Source: Chitinophaga sp. CB10
GTDB taxonomy: Bacteria; Bacteroidota; Bacteroidia; Chitinophagales; Chitinophagaceae
Reading direction: 5' to 3'
DNA: 64,000 nt
Assembly (NCBI GenBank): GCA_001870995.2
Contig: MLAV02000012.1
Span: 62,001-126,000 of the forward strand
Made by a program: the position numbers and the translations under genes. Numbering within the stretch: position 1 is the stretch's first letter; the number at the start of each line of letters is the position of its first letter. This document shows, one piece after another, positions 1-9,845 of this stretch. The notes under the pieces were generated by a model. It was not told where the DNA came from. It made no database searches and saw only the letters and a program-made list of their open reading frames with translations.

Positions 1-799
1 TCACCGCCTCGGTAGAGCGGCCAAGATAGCCGTTGTAGTTAATCCTCGGCTTGCCGATCTTTCCTTTTTTCGTAGTAATGAGCACCACCCCTTTTGCGCC
101 GGCCGCGCCGTAAATGGCCGCGGAAGCGTCTTTCAGGAAGGTGATATCTTCAATCTGGCTCGCGTCCAGGTTTTCAAAGAAATCCGGGTTGGGCGACTGG
201 TTATAGGTCGTAGGGTTGACGATGATGCCGTCTATCACATACAGCGGTTGCGTCGTAGACGCCGTAGACCCCGGGAAGGTGATGGAATTGCGGATGTTTA
301 TATTCGTAGTGGAACCGGGCTTTCCGGAAGAGTAGTTGACGCTCACGCCCGGCACGCGGTTGATCAGCGCGCTGCCGAGGTTGGCCACCGGCAGGTCTTC
401 CACCTCGGAGCCTTTAATGTTGGCGATAGCGCCGAGCAGGTCGCCCTTCTTTTTACTGCCGTAACCTACCACCACTACTTCGCCTACTCCTCTTTCGGCG
501 GTAGTCAGCATAATCACGGACGGAAGGTTGGAAACTTTTGTTTCATAAAAGGTATAACCCAGGTGGGATACCATTACCACCGCTTCCGCGGAAGGCACTT
601 TCAGGGTAAACTTACCATCCCCGTTGGTGGTCGTGGCGATGGTGTTGTTCTTTACCCGTACGGTAGCGCCCACAATCAGTTCGCCGGTCTTCTGGTCCTT
701 CACGGTACCGGAAATCGTACGTTCCTGCGCGGACACCCGCAGCGTGCCTACCAATAGCAATAGTAACAGCAACGGTTTGATGTAACGTATGGAATTCAT
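1..799 (-). CDS. SusC/RagA-family TonB-dependent receptor, N-terminal part (cut by window edge)
   Basis: Outer-membrane porin-like transporter that imports oligosaccharides together with a SusD partner. The visible 266 codons start with a Sec signal peptide (MNSIRYIKP, a leucine run, then VSAQ). A carboxypeptidase-like beta-sandwich (TISGTVKD, GATVRVK) follows, then the linker VVVVGYGS and the TonB plug (PLYVIDGI, DASAAIYGAAGAKGVVLIT). The barrel lies beyond position 1. It is on the same strand as the DUF3826 gene, 153 bp downstream of it, so it may share transcription with that gene or start its own unit. Start ATG at 797-799. The family is certain; the substrate is inferred from neighbours (pectin-type glycans). 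Confidence 0.93.
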   Translation of the reverse strand, partial: MNSIRYIKPLLLLLLLVGTLRVSAQERTISGTVKDQKTGELIVGATVRVKNNTIATTTNGDGKFTLKVPSAEAVVMVSHLGYTFYETKVSNLPSVIMLTTAERGVGEVVVVGYGSKKKGDLLGAIANIKGSEVEDLPVANLGSALINRVPGVSVNYSSGKPGSTTNINIRNSITFPGSTASTTQPLYVIDGIIVNPTTYNQSPNPDFFENLDASQIEDITFLKDASAAIYGAAGAKGVVLITTKKGKIGKPRINYNGYLGRSTEAV

Positions 800-952
800 T
801 GGCGTTCGTTTAAAAAAATAGCTTGTGAGATGAGTTTGGTTGAGTCAAATAGCTGGATAATTCAATCTGGTTGACTGTTTGTATCAGCGTAACCGGAATT
901 TCATCAATCGTGGAAACCTTTCGTGGTCAGGACAAACGTGGATGCGGAGTTG

Positions 953-1699
953 TTATCTGGAATTTTTTCTTTCTTTCAGGCGTTGCTGCCAGGCTGCTGT
1001 TTCTTTCTTCAGGTCGTACCCTGCTTCGGAGAGGTAGTTGTTGATCCTCCCTTTGTATTTGCCAAAAACTTTGTGCTTATCGCCGGAAGTGCCTTCGTCC
1101 ATAGCCAGCTCCCTTGCTTCCACCAGCCAGGTGTAGATCTGCTCCTTCTGCGCAGCCGTCAGCTGCGGCAGCATATCCTGGTAGGCGCTGAAAGTGCCGG
1201 GCAGCACGCGGTAGGTCATACCGTCCTTCACTTGCTCCACCTGCGTGGCATTCAGCCGCGCGCTCAGGCTGGCGATGAACTGCTGATGCAGGGCGCGCAG
1301 GGCGGCTTGTTTTTTTTCTTCCTGCTGTCTGACCGCGGCGGCTTTATCCACCCCTTTGGAGGAATCGGCTTTGATGGCGGCTACCGCCACTTTATACTGA
1401 TCGTGGATAGCGTTGAGGTCCATGTATTGATGGACGATCGTGTTCATAACGGCCTTATATTGGACGCTGTCGGTAATGCCTAAAGTTTGGACAATCTTAC
1501 CCGTCCTTTCCGTCAATACTTTTTCATAATCCGGGTTTGCCTGCGCTTCGCCGCGGGAAGAAAAACACAACAGGGAAAAGCCCAGGGCGGCAGTAGCCAG
1601 CGTAGTGGAAAAAGACGGCAAACGTCTGCCAGCAGCGGATAGCCGGCACAGGGCAGCAGCCAGGGAGGTACCCTTCATAACACGGAATAGCTTTTTCAT
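953..1699 (-). CDS. DUF3826 family secreted protein
   Basis: A 248-residue protein of unknown function. The N-terminus has a hydrophobic signal-like segment (LAAALCRLSAAG and LATAALGFSLLCF) ending near GEAQAN. The remainder is charged and helical, with the repeating tyrosine/glutamine pattern I associate with DUF3826 (GMTYRVLPGTFSAYQDML, YTWLVEARELAMD, KYKGRINNYL). DUF3826 proteins occur in Bacteroidota pectin-degradation loci, which fits the GH2/GH78/GH95 genes upstream. A promoter-like element lies about 60 bp upstream. Family assignment is by recall of sequence pattern; no catalytic residues are recognised. Confidence 0.7.
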   Translation of the reverse strand: MKKLFRVMKGTSLAAALCRLSAAGRRLPSFSTTLATAALGFSLLCFSSRGEAQANPDYEKVLTERTGKIVQTLGITDSVQYKAVMNTIVHQYMDLNAIHDQYKVAVAAIKADSSKGVDKAAAVRQQEEKKQAALRALHQQFIASLSARLNATQVEQVKDGMTYRVLPGTFSAYQDMLPQLTAAQKEQIYTWLVEARELAMDEGTSGDKHKVFGKYKGRINNYLSEAGYDLKKETAAWQQRLKERKNSR

Positions 1700-1761
1700 G
1701 TTGCATCAGATTTTTCATTCAGGTGAAAAACAGTGTGGACGCTGTAATTTTTTCACCGGTT

Positions 1762-1792
1762 TAAAGATACCTGCAAGTACTACCTTAACCAA
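1762..1792 (-). promoter_or_regulatory. Candidate Bacteroidota-type promoter for the DUF3826 gene
   Basis: On the minus strand a TTG at 1792-1790 is followed after 20 bp by TATCTTTA (1769-1762). This is one mismatch from the TAnnTTTG -7 box. It sits about 63 bp upstream of the DUF3826 start codon in the 174 bp gap after the GH2 gene, suggesting that DUF3826 has its own transcription start. Confidence 0.4.
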
Positions 1793-1873
1793 TGTAAGGT
1801 TTCACTATAAAGATGGAACATTTTACTATTTGCCGTATAAAATATCTCCGGGAACGATTGCGTAAAATTTTTA

Positions 1874-4300
1874 CTACTCCGTGCGGATGGAAATAGTTGC
1901 GGGAGCGATACCTGCGCCGGAGGCTTTGAGGCGGATAACGCCCGGCTGGCCGGTGGATTGGACGATGGCCAGGGCCATGCCTTTCCAGCATTGCCGGGAT
2001 GGGCTTTTCAGCGAAACGGTATCCGCCTGGTAGCCGTTGTCAGTGCCGGCAATTGCGCCGGGGCCTTCGATGGAAAATTGAATGCGGTTACCGGCATCCG
2101 GCACTGGAATGCCGTTGGCATCCACAATCTGTAAGGTAACATAGGACAGGTCCCTGCCATCGGCCTGTATCTTACTACGGTCCGCCTGGAGCTGAATGCC
2201 GGCAGGGGCGCCCGCCGTCCGCACTTCCCGTTGCAGCACCACCTTCCCGCCCTTACGGGATACGGCTTTCAGCGTGCCGGGTGTAAACGGTACCCGCCAG
2301 AGCAGGTGCAGGTCATCCGGGGATTTTCGCTTTACGCCGAGGGATGCGCCATTGAGGAACAGCTCCACTTCGTCCGCATTATTGTAATACACCCAAACGT
2401 CTACCAGCTGGCCCGGCTGCCAGTTCCAGTGCGGGAACATGTGCAGCACCGGTTTGTCCGTCCATTCCGATTGGTACATGTAGTACACATCTTTGGGAAA
2501 GCCCGCCAGGTCAACGATGCCGTAGTAGGAGCTACGCGCCGGCCATGGGTAAGGAATGGGCTCGCCCAGGAAGTCAAATCCGCTCCATACAAACAGGCCG
2601 GAAAGGAAGTCATGTTTCCGGATGATTTTCCAGGTAGCTTCGTGCGTGCTGCCCCAATAGGCCGCTACCTGATCGTAAGCGGAAACGGTGTAATCCGGGT
2701 TGCCGTTTTCCACGATCTTCTGGGGCGACTTCGCCGGCCAAAAATAAGCGCTGTCAGAAGGCAGGCCATAGTGGCCTCTTGTAGCGAAGGCGGAGACATT
2801 TTCACTGCCCAGGAATATTTCCCCGGGATAGTATTTCTTAAAATCTTCATACACTTCATGATGGTAATTGAGCCCCACCACATCCAGGGCGTGCGACTGG
2901 TAAATAAAGTTTTTCGCGGGGTTCCATTCGCTCAACGCGCAGGTAACGGGGCGGGTGGAATCAATGGCTTTTACGATCCCCACCAGTTCCCGGCCCAGCG
3001 TAATGCCGCTGCTGTCAAACTGTTCGCGGATTTCATTGCCGATGCTCCACATAAACACGGACGGGTGATTCCGGTCCCGCAGCACCATCTCCTCCAGGTC
3101 CTGCTTATGCCAGGCTTCAAAATCAGCATAATAATCGTACTTATTTTTTTTCTTCTTCCACATGTCAAACGCTTCCACCATTACCAGGAATCCCATTTTA
3201 TCGCAAAGGTCCAGGAACTCCGGCGCAGGCGGGTTGTGGGCCGTGCGGATGGCGTTACAGCCCATCTCCCGGAGGATCTCCAGCTGCCGCTCCATTGCGC
3301 GTACATGCACCGCTGCGCCCAGCGCGCCGAGGTCGTGATGCATGCACACGCCCTTTATCTTCAGGGGTTGCCCATTGAGGAAAAAGCCTTTGTCCGCATC
3401 GAAATGAAAATTACGTACGCCCGTTACCGTTATGACGCTATCCAGTACCTTACCGCCTGATTTCAGCAGCGTTTTAACCGTGTAACAATTCGGTTCCGTT
3501 ACGGACCATAGTTGTACGCCGGGTATTTTCACCTGCAGGAACTGTGTATCTTTTGTATTGTTTGCTATTGGGGTGTTGGGGGAGATAATATAAGCCGCCA
3601 GCTTCCCTCCCGCATCGTATAGCTGCACTTCTACCTGGCAGTATGCCTTACTTCCGGAATGGTTGCGGATTGCAGCCTGTACCCCGATTACCCCCGTGGC
3701 TGTACCGTGGCTGTCCTTCTCATAGCGCGCTTTGATAAAAATACCATTCCGTTCAAACCCTGTTTTGTTGCCTACCACCAGCCTTACGTTCCGGTAAATC
3801 CCCGAGCCGCTGTACCAGCGGGAGTTTGGCTGCCTGCTGTTATCCACTTTTACGGCAATTACATTTTGGCTGCCAAAGCGGATATAAGGCGTCAGGTCAT
3901 ACGAAAAGGAAATATAACCATTGGGGCGCTTGCCAAGGTAATGCCCGTTGATCCATACTTCGCTGTTCCGGTAGATGCCATCAAATTCAATGCGCACCAG
4001 TTTATCCGCCGCCGCGGCAGGCAGGGTAAAGGTTTTGCGGTACCAGCCGATGCCGGCAGGCAGCGCGCCGCCCTGCGTGGTGGCCGGCGCCGTTGCGGAA
4101 AAATCCCCTTCAATGCTCCAGTCATGCGGCAGGCGCAGCGTACGCCAGCCCGCGTCGTTATAGCGGGGCGCGCGGGCCAGGCTGTCGTCCCCCTGCAGGA
4201 ACTTCCAGTTGTCATTAAAATCCGTTTGCGCCTGCAAGGGTTGCATGGCGAGTAAGCAGCACAACAGGAAGATATTTATACAGGAGATGCGTTTCATCAT
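1874..4300 (-). CDS. Glycoside hydrolase family 2 (beta-galactosidase-like)
   Basis: 808-residue secreted retaining glycosidase. Signal peptide MMKRISCINIFLLCC ending at LQAQ. The N-terminal jelly-roll shows FNDNWKFLQGD and WRTLRLPHDWSIEGDF, then an Ig-like domain and the TIM barrel (IKGVCMHHDLGALGAAV, IRTAHNPPAPEFLDLCD). The acid/base glutamate is in WSIGNEI (about residue 422) and the probable nucleophile glutamate is in GSENVSAF (about 502). C-terminal Ig-like domains follow (VELFLNGASLG, LSYVTLQIVDANGIPVPDAG). The layout matches Bacteroidota GH2 beta-galactosidases; other GH2 specificities are possible. Last gene of the long operon, 3 bp after the GH78 stop. Confidence 0.92.
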   Translation of the reverse strand: MMKRISCINIFLLCCLLAMQPLQAQTDFNDNWKFLQGDDSLARAPRYNDAGWRTLRLPHDWSIEGDFSATAPATTQGGALPAGIGWYRKTFTLPAAAADKLVRIEFDGIYRNSEVWINGHYLGKRPNGYISFSYDLTPYIRFGSQNVIAVKVDNSRQPNSRWYSGSGIYRNVRLVVGNKTGFERNGIFIKARYEKDSHGTATGVIGVQAAIRNHSGSKAYCQVEVQLYDAGGKLAAYIISPNTPIANNTKDTQFLQVKIPGVQLWSVTEPNCYTVKTLLKSGGKVLDSVITVTGVRNFHFDADKGFFLNGQPLKIKGVCMHHDLGALGAAVHVRAMERQLEILREMGCNAIRTAHNPPAPEFLDLCDKMGFLVMVEAFDMWKKKKNKYDYYADFEAWHKQDLEEMVLRDRNHPSVFMWSIGNEIREQFDSSGITLGRELVGIVKAIDSTRPVTCALSEWNPAKNFIYQSHALDVVGLNYHHEVYEDFKKYYPGEIFLGSENVSAFATRGHYGLPSDSAYFWPAKSPQKIVENGNPDYTVSAYDQVAAYWGSTHEATWKIIRKHDFLSGLFVWSGFDFLGEPIPYPWPARSSYYGIVDLAGFPKDVYYMYQSEWTDKPVLHMFPHWNWQPGQLVDVWVYYNNADEVELFLNGASLGVKRKSPDDLHLLWRVPFTPGTLKAVSRKGGKVVLQREVRTAGAPAGIQLQADRSKIQADGRDLSYVTLQIVDANGIPVPDAGNRIQFSIEGPGAIAGTDNGYQADTVSLKSPSRQCWKGMALAIVQSTGQPGVIRLKASGAGIAPATISIRTE

Positions 4301-4303
4301 TTA

Positions 4304-7042
4304 TCAGATTACAGTGAACAGGTATTTGCCGGACCCAACGGGCACGGCTATACGGCCATTTTGAATGGCTGCTTTGGATAACCGCCTGCCATTTTGTTTT
4401 ACAACAGCGCCGGCTTTCGCTGGCAGGCAGATGGTCGCCTGTGTATTGGGAGGAATTTCAACGTTCAGCTCAAACGCCTCCGCGGATTTTTTCCATTCCA
4501 CCCTGATCAGGCCGGCAGCGCTGGCGTAGTTGCATTTTACCCAGCTGATATCGCCTACGGGAGCGGGTTTGATCACAATATGCCGGAAGCCGGCGGAATG
4601 AGCTGCCTGCTGAATGCCTGCCAGCCCGCTATAGAACCATTCCATCAGGTGGCCCAGCATAAAGTGATTGTTGGATACAAATTCATAGGCCTGCCAGCTT
4701 TCGGTGAGCGCGGTAGCGCCGTGCCTGATCTGGAAACCATATCCCGGCACATCGTCCCGGGAGTTCATATCAAAAACAACGTCGTTCCGGTCTCCGGCCT
4801 GCAACGCCTGCAGTACATAGCGGTAGCCGATGTCCCCCGCGGTGAGGGCATTATTTCGTGTACGGATGTCCGTTACCAGGGCGTTTAACACGGCAGCCCG
4901 CTTGTCCGCCGGCGCCAGGTCCATATACAACGCCATGGCATTGGCGGTTTGACTCGCGGTGTCATATTGCATCCGTTGAGGATCGAAAAACGCTTTATTG
5001 AAAGCGGCTTTCACCTGCGCCGCCAACTGCCGGTACCTGGCCGCATCGGCGGATTTATGCAGCAAAGCCCCCACCCGGGCCATAATGGAGAGGTCGTAAT
5101 AATAAGTAGCCGTTGCCGTGATGCCCATTTTCGTCATCTGGGAAAAGCCGGACCGCTGCGGACCGATATCGAACCAGTCGCCCAGCCCGTGCGACACAAT
5201 ATGCCCCTTGCTGCGGCCCTGCAGGTACGCCACATACTGCTGCATCATCGGGTACGACTCCTCCAGCGTCCGCAGGTCGCCATACCAGCGGTAGTTGTTC
5301 CACGGCACGATCACGGCCGCGCTGCCCCATTCCGGCGATTCGTCGAACGGCGGGGTAAAGCGGGTGAACTCCGGCACTATCTCGGGGATTTTCCCATCCG
5401 GGTATTGCGCATGCTGCATATCGAAAATTGCCTTGCGGTAATGCGGCGCAATGTGATAGTTGTAGGATACGGAAGGGCCCATGAGGTAGGTCTGTTCCAG
5501 CCAGCCCAGCTTTTCGCGGTGCGGACAGTCCGTAAACACGCTCACCGTGTTACTGGTGATCGCGTGATCAATCAGCTGGTAGATCTTATTGAACAGTTCA
5601 TTCGAGCAGCTGAAACTCCCCGAACGGGAGCCCGCCGCGCTGATGGCTTCATTGGAGATTTTCACGAGGGCCGGCCGCTTAGCGCCCGCCTCCTTCGGGA
5701 TGCGCACTACCTGTATATAACGGTAACCATAGTACGTAAACCGTGGCTGCCATGTTTCAGGCGCCGCGGCGGTGCTGCCTTTCAGCACATAAGTCAGGAT
5801 ATAGGGAGCGCCGGTAGCCTTCTGGTTGACGGCGCCATCTGCATTCACCAGCTCTCCTGGAAACAGGCGGACCGTATCCCCTTTATTCCCCCAAACTACT
5901 ATGGAAGGTACTGCGGCCGTATTTTGCCCAAAGTCGTACACCGTTGTATCATGGAGCTGCCAGCTTTTTTGCACTTCATATCGCGTGGTTTTGCGTACAG
6001 GCGTGTTGATCTGCGCTACCAGCGGCGCCGGGGCGGTTGGCAGCGCGGCCTTCCAGCCGTCCGCCGGGAAGCCGGGCCGGTCCCAGCCCTCCTGCTCCCG
6101 TTGGGCATCGTAATCCTCCCCGCCGTAGATACCGGAGAAGTACAGCGGCGAAGCAGCGGTTTGCCAACGCTCATCCGTCACTACATCTTCCGTGGTACCA
6201 TCGGTGTATTGCAGTTGCAGGCGGAGGATCATTTTAGGATATCCGTAACCGCCCGTCATTTTACGGTAACGCTCCCCGGGGATGTAATAAAACCCGTTGC
6301 CAAGGAGTATGCCGATGGCATTAGCCCCCGGCTTGAGTTGCTGCGTCACTTCATAGGTAACGTATTGGGCAGCCCGGCGATAGTCCGTCCATCCCGGTTC
6401 CAGAAAGGCGTCCCCGGTTTTGACACCGTTGATACTCATTTCAAACTGCCCGAGTCCGGATACAAAGGCCACCGCGGCTTTCAGCGGTTTGCGCACTGTA
6501 AACTCCCTGCGGAACATTGGCAGTACATCCCTCCGCGGACCCCAGGCCTTTTTGCCATTGAGGTGTACATGCGGCACTATCACCGCTGAATCGGGGATGT
6601 TTTCATAACCGATCCACTTCGCCCCTTTCCAGTCGGCCTCCTGCAACAGTCCCATCCGCCAGTGCCGGATGGCGCTCCACCCGGTAGGGCTACCATTTAC
6701 ATCCCAGGCCATTACCTTCCACCAGTATTTTTTGCCGGATTGTAACGGCAGGCCATTGTAATGTACCTGCAGGGCATCTCCTGCGCTGACGCGCTTACTG
6801 TCCCAGATATTCCCTGTATCTCTCCCCAGCAACAAACTATCATCCGCCACCAGTATGCGATAGGCTGCCTGGCGGTAGTTATCCGGCGCAAGCCCGTACT
6901 CCCAGCTGAAAGCGGGCGCTTTGCGGTCAATCCCGGTGGGATTATCCAGGTACTCTACCCGGAGGTTGGCCACCGTGGCAGGTTGCTGCGCAAGTGCCGT
7001 ACCCGCCGATAATATCCACCAACAACAACACCAGTACTTCAT
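4304..7042 (-). CDS. Glycoside hydrolase family 78 (alpha-L-rhamnosidase)
   Basis: 912-residue secreted alpha-L-rhamnosidase with signal peptide MKYWCCCWWILSAGTALAQQ. The N-terminal Ig-like domain has LRVEYLDNPTGIDRKAPAFSW. Carbohydrate-binding beta-sandwiches include GDAFLEPGWTDYRRAAQYVT and GILLGNGFYY. The (alpha/alpha)6 catalytic barrel carries FTDCPHREKLGWLEQTY (about residue 510), whose acidic residues are the expected general acid region, and ends with LMEWFYSGLAGIQ. It removes terminal L-rhamnose from rhamnogalacturonan or other rhamnosides. It is 3 bp after the GH95 stop, so cotranscription is likely, and the RhaT-like symporter in the same operon fits release and uptake of rhamnose. 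Confidence 0.94.
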   Translation of the reverse strand: MKYWCCCWWILSAGTALAQQPATVANLRVEYLDNPTGIDRKAPAFSWEYGLAPDNYRQAAYRILVADDSLLLGRDTGNIWDSKRVSAGDALQVHYNGLPLQSGKKYWWKVMAWDVNGSPTGWSAIRHWRMGLLQEADWKGAKWIGYENIPDSAVIVPHVHLNGKKAWGPRRDVLPMFRREFTVRKPLKAAVAFVSGLGQFEMSINGVKTGDAFLEPGWTDYRRAAQYVTYEVTQQLKPGANAIGILLGNGFYYIPGERYRKMTGGYGYPKMILRLQLQYTDGTTEDVVTDERWQTAASPLYFSGIYGGEDYDAQREQEGWDRPGFPADGWKAALPTAPAPLVAQINTPVRKTTRYEVQKSWQLHDTTVYDFGQNTAAVPSIVVWGNKGDTVRLFPGELVNADGAVNQKATGAPYILTYVLKGSTAAAPETWQPRFTYYGYRYIQVVRIPKEAGAKRPALVKISNEAISAAGSRSGSFSCSNELFNKIYQLIDHAITSNTVSVFTDCPHREKLGWLEQTYLMGPSVSYNYHIAPHYRKAIFDMQHAQYPDGKIPEIVPEFTRFTPPFDESPEWGSAAVIVPWNNYRWYGDLRTLEESYPMMQQYVAYLQGRSKGHIVSHGLGDWFDIGPQRSGFSQMTKMGITATATYYYDLSIMARVGALLHKSADAARYRQLAAQVKAAFNKAFFDPQRMQYDTASQTANAMALYMDLAPADKRAAVLNALVTDIRTRNNALTAGDIGYRYVLQALQAGDRNDVVFDMNSRDDVPGYGFQIRHGATALTESWQAYEFVSNNHFMLGHLMEWFYSGLAGIQQAAHSAGFRHIVIKPAPVGDISWVKCNYASAAGLIRVEWKKSAEAFELNVEIPPNTQATICLPAKAGAVVKQNGRRLSKAAIQNGRIAVPVGSGKYLFTVI

Positions 7043-7045
7043 GTA

Positions 7046-9832
7046 TTATAATGTTTCAAGTTTTCCGTTGAACCGGTACGTGCCGTTCTTTACCGTCGGC
7101 ACTTCCCGCACTTTGCCGTTATACCGCAGCACGAGCGGCTGCCCGGCTTTTGATCTTACGGTGAGGTATTGCAGCGCGCCCCGCTTCCATCCCATGTCCA
7201 TCTCAAAACCTCCCCTGGCGCAAATGCCTTTGATGTCGCCATCGGGTATGGCCGCAGGCAGGGCCGGCAGGATATCGATGTAGCGGGTATGGCTCTGGAT
7301 CAGCATTTCAGCCATGCCGGCCGCGCCGCCAAAATTCCCGTCAATCTGGAACGGCGGATGCGCGTCGAAGAGGTTGGGATAGCTGCCCGCGCCTTTACTG
7401 GCAGGGCTCAGCAGCATGCCGATCATTTTAAACGTATGATCCGCATCTTTAAACCGTGCCCAGAAATTGATCTTCCAGGCCAGGCTCCAGCCTGTAGCGG
7501 CATCCCCGCGGAAGAGCAGGGATTGCCTGGCGGCATTCACCAGGTCAGGCGTGTCCTCCCAGTTGATTTCGCTGCCTGGGTACAGGCCCCAGAGGTGCGA
7601 TACGTGGCGGTGCCTGTCCTGCGGATCATCCAGGTCTTGCAGCCACTCCTGCAGCTGCCCGTGTTGCCCAATCTTATTCGGCGCTATTTGCGGAACTTTT
7701 GCCGCCAGCTCCCGGCGGAAATCTGCATCTACCTGTAATATTTCACTGGCGGCTATCACGTTCCGGAACAAGGTCCTGATGATCTGGTGATCCATCGCGG
7801 GCCCCATAACCAACCCGCCATGCTCCGGCGAATTGGACGGACCGCTGATCAACCAGCCGGTGGCAGGGTCCTTCACGAGGTAAGCATTGAAAAATGCGGC
7901 CGCTTCCTTCATGGCGGGATAGCCATTCACGCGTAAAAATTCCTTATCCTGCGTAAACAGGTAATGCTCCCAAAGATGCTGGCAGAGCCACGCCCCGCCT
8001 GTAACCCATATCCCGTGGTTTGCGGCATTGATAGGCGCCGTGCCGCGCCATAAGTCCGTATTGTGATGCAGCACCCATCCCGGCGCATGGTAGTATGCCT
8101 GCGCGGTCTGGTGGCCGGTCACCTGCAATTCGTCTATCATGCGGAACAGCGGCTCATGCATGGGCGAAAGGTGGAGGATTTCCGCCGGCCAATAGTTCAT
8201 TTCCAGGTTGATGTTGGTGGTGTACTTACTGCCCCAGGGCGGCGACATCAGGTCGTTCCAGATGCCTTGCAAATTCGCCGGCCGCGTACCCGGGCGGGAA
8301 GCGGATATCAGCAGGTAGCGGGCATACTGCATGTACAGGGCTACAAACGGCGCATCGTTCGATTGGGTGAAGCGCACAATCCTTTCATCCGTAGGCAGGG
8401 CCTCGTTGGCGGAAGTGCCGAAGTTAGCGGAGAAAGTGTTAAAGTACTGCTGGTATTCCTTGATATGCGCCGCTTTCAGCTGCGCGTAGGATTTTCCTTT
8501 GATCGCCTGCAAGGCCCGCTCACAGGCCGCTTCCGGCTTACCGCTATGGTCTTTGAAATTGACATAACTGGTAGCAGCCGTTACATAAATATCCGCGGCA
8601 TCCGCCTGTTCGATTTCAATCCTGTCTTCCAGGACTTTTACCCTTCCGCCGTCCGTATGCACCTGCAGGTAGCCCGCGCCGGACAGTACGCCTTCCCGCA
8701 CGTGGAACGCGATGGAAATAACCGACTGGTCCGCATTGGTACGCACTGTGGCTTTGTGCGGACTACCCAGGCGTACCACGGTATTCACACTCGCTTTCTT
8801 GCTGGCCCCCAGATGGATGGCCAGCGCCTGATCCGGCTGACTCACGAGGTATTCCCGCGTGTAATCCGTACCATCCACTGTATAGCTTACGCTGGCCAGG
8901 GCCTGGTTCAGGTCCAGCTCCCGCCGGTAATTTTTTATCGTTCCTTTATGGTTAAATCCTAAATACACATCCCCGAATGGCAGGTAATTCGCCTGGTATT
9001 TGCCCACGGCAGGCGGTTCATCGTTTTGAATAAAGTACTTCCAGCTGCCGTTCAGGGAAATGGCCGGCGCGCTTTGCTCCGGCAGGTACAGTCCAATATG
9101 GCGCGTCGTATCCTTATAGCCGGTGATGCCGCCTTTATCCGTAAAGTTTAAGACCAGCACGGCAATGGTGTTGGTTCCCTGGTGGAGTAACCCCGCCGGC
9201 ACCTTGTATTTGCGGCCTTCGGGTTGTTGCTGGGAGCCCACCAGCTTCCCGTTGATATAAGTAAAATCATAATCGCGGATGCGGTTCAGGTCCAGTATCA
9301 TTTCCCTGCCTGCCAGCTCCGTCCCTACTTCAAAAGTCCTGCGCAGCCATACCGCCCCGTCCAGTCCATCGAAGCCGGCTGCTTCCCAACCTTCGTAAGA
9401 CGGTACCCACATGGTTTTCCAGGCGCTGTCGTTATACCCGCGGGTGGCTTTTTCCTGGCTGGCGCGCACCATGGCAATCCAGTTATGCTTCTCCGCTTCG
9501 TTGCTCTTGAGGCCCATGAATTCTTTTTCCGCCAGGGCCTCCGCCGCTTGCTGATCGCCGCGGAAGAGCAGCTGGCGCAGGGTATCGAGGTAGTGATAAG
9601 CGCCCGGGCGGTTGTAATTCCGGGGCTCGCCCGTCCAGAGAGTCTCTTCGTTGAACTGGATGCGGTCCTCCGCGACGCCGCCAAATACCATGGCGCCAAT
9701 GCGGCCATTGCCGATGGGCAGCGCTTCCGTCCATTTCACCGCCGGTTGCCTGTACCAGAGCTTTAACGCCTGCGCATATACGAAATGGCTGCAGAGCAGC
9801 AGCAAGGCACTTATAAAAAATTTGATCTTCAT
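7046..9832 (-). CDS. Glycoside hydrolase family 95 with inserted jelly-roll domain
   Basis: 928 residues from the chosen start (MKIKFFISALL signal, cleavage after VYAQ); an upstream in-frame ATG at 9886 would add 18 residues lying inside the preceding gene. GH95 signatures are clear: LWYRQPAVKWTEALPIGNG, RIQFNEETLWTG, NLQGIWND, NINLEMNYWPAE, PPFQIDGNFGG. The family comprises inverting alpha-L-fucosidases and alpha-L-galactosidases. About 175 residues (about 107-282), including WLRRTFEVG, INGKLVGS and NTIAVLVLNFTDKGG, interrupt the N-terminal sandwich and resemble a GH2-type sugar-binding jelly roll. This makes the protein about 150 residues longer than typical GH95 enzymes. Confidence 0.92.
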   Translation of the reverse strand: MKIKFFISALLLLCSHFVYAQALKLWYRQPAVKWTEALPIGNGRIGAMVFGGVAEDRIQFNEETLWTGEPRNYNRPGAYHYLDTLRQLLFRGDQQAAEALAEKEFMGLKSNEAEKHNWIAMVRASQEKATRGYNDSAWKTMWVPSYEGWEAAGFDGLDGAVWLRRTFEVGTELAGREMILDLNRIRDYDFTYINGKLVGSQQQPEGRKYKVPAGLLHQGTNTIAVLVLNFTDKGGITGYKDTTRHIGLYLPEQSAPAISLNGSWKYFIQNDEPPAVGKYQANYLPFGDVYLGFNHKGTIKNYRRELDLNQALASVSYTVDGTDYTREYLVSQPDQALAIHLGASKKASVNTVVRLGSPHKATVRTNADQSVISIAFHVREGVLSGAGYLQVHTDGGRVKVLEDRIEIEQADAADIYVTAATSYVNFKDHSGKPEAACERALQAIKGKSYAQLKAAHIKEYQQYFNTFSANFGTSANEALPTDERIVRFTQSNDAPFVALYMQYARYLLISASRPGTRPANLQGIWNDLMSPPWGSKYTTNINLEMNYWPAEILHLSPMHEPLFRMIDELQVTGHQTAQAYYHAPGWVLHHNTDLWRGTAPINAANHGIWVTGGAWLCQHLWEHYLFTQDKEFLRVNGYPAMKEAAAFFNAYLVKDPATGWLISGPSNSPEHGGLVMGPAMDHQIIRTLFRNVIAASEILQVDADFRRELAAKVPQIAPNKIGQHGQLQEWLQDLDDPQDRHRHVSHLWGLYPGSEINWEDTPDLVNAARQSLLFRGDAATGWSLAWKINFWARFKDADHTFKMIGMLLSPASKGAGSYPNLFDAHPPFQIDGNFGGAAGMAEMLIQSHTRYIDILPALPAAIPDGDIKGICARGGFEMDMGWKRGALQYLTVRSKAGQPLVLRYNGKVREVPTVKNGTYRFNGKLETL

Positions 9833-9845
9833 ATATATTATCCCG

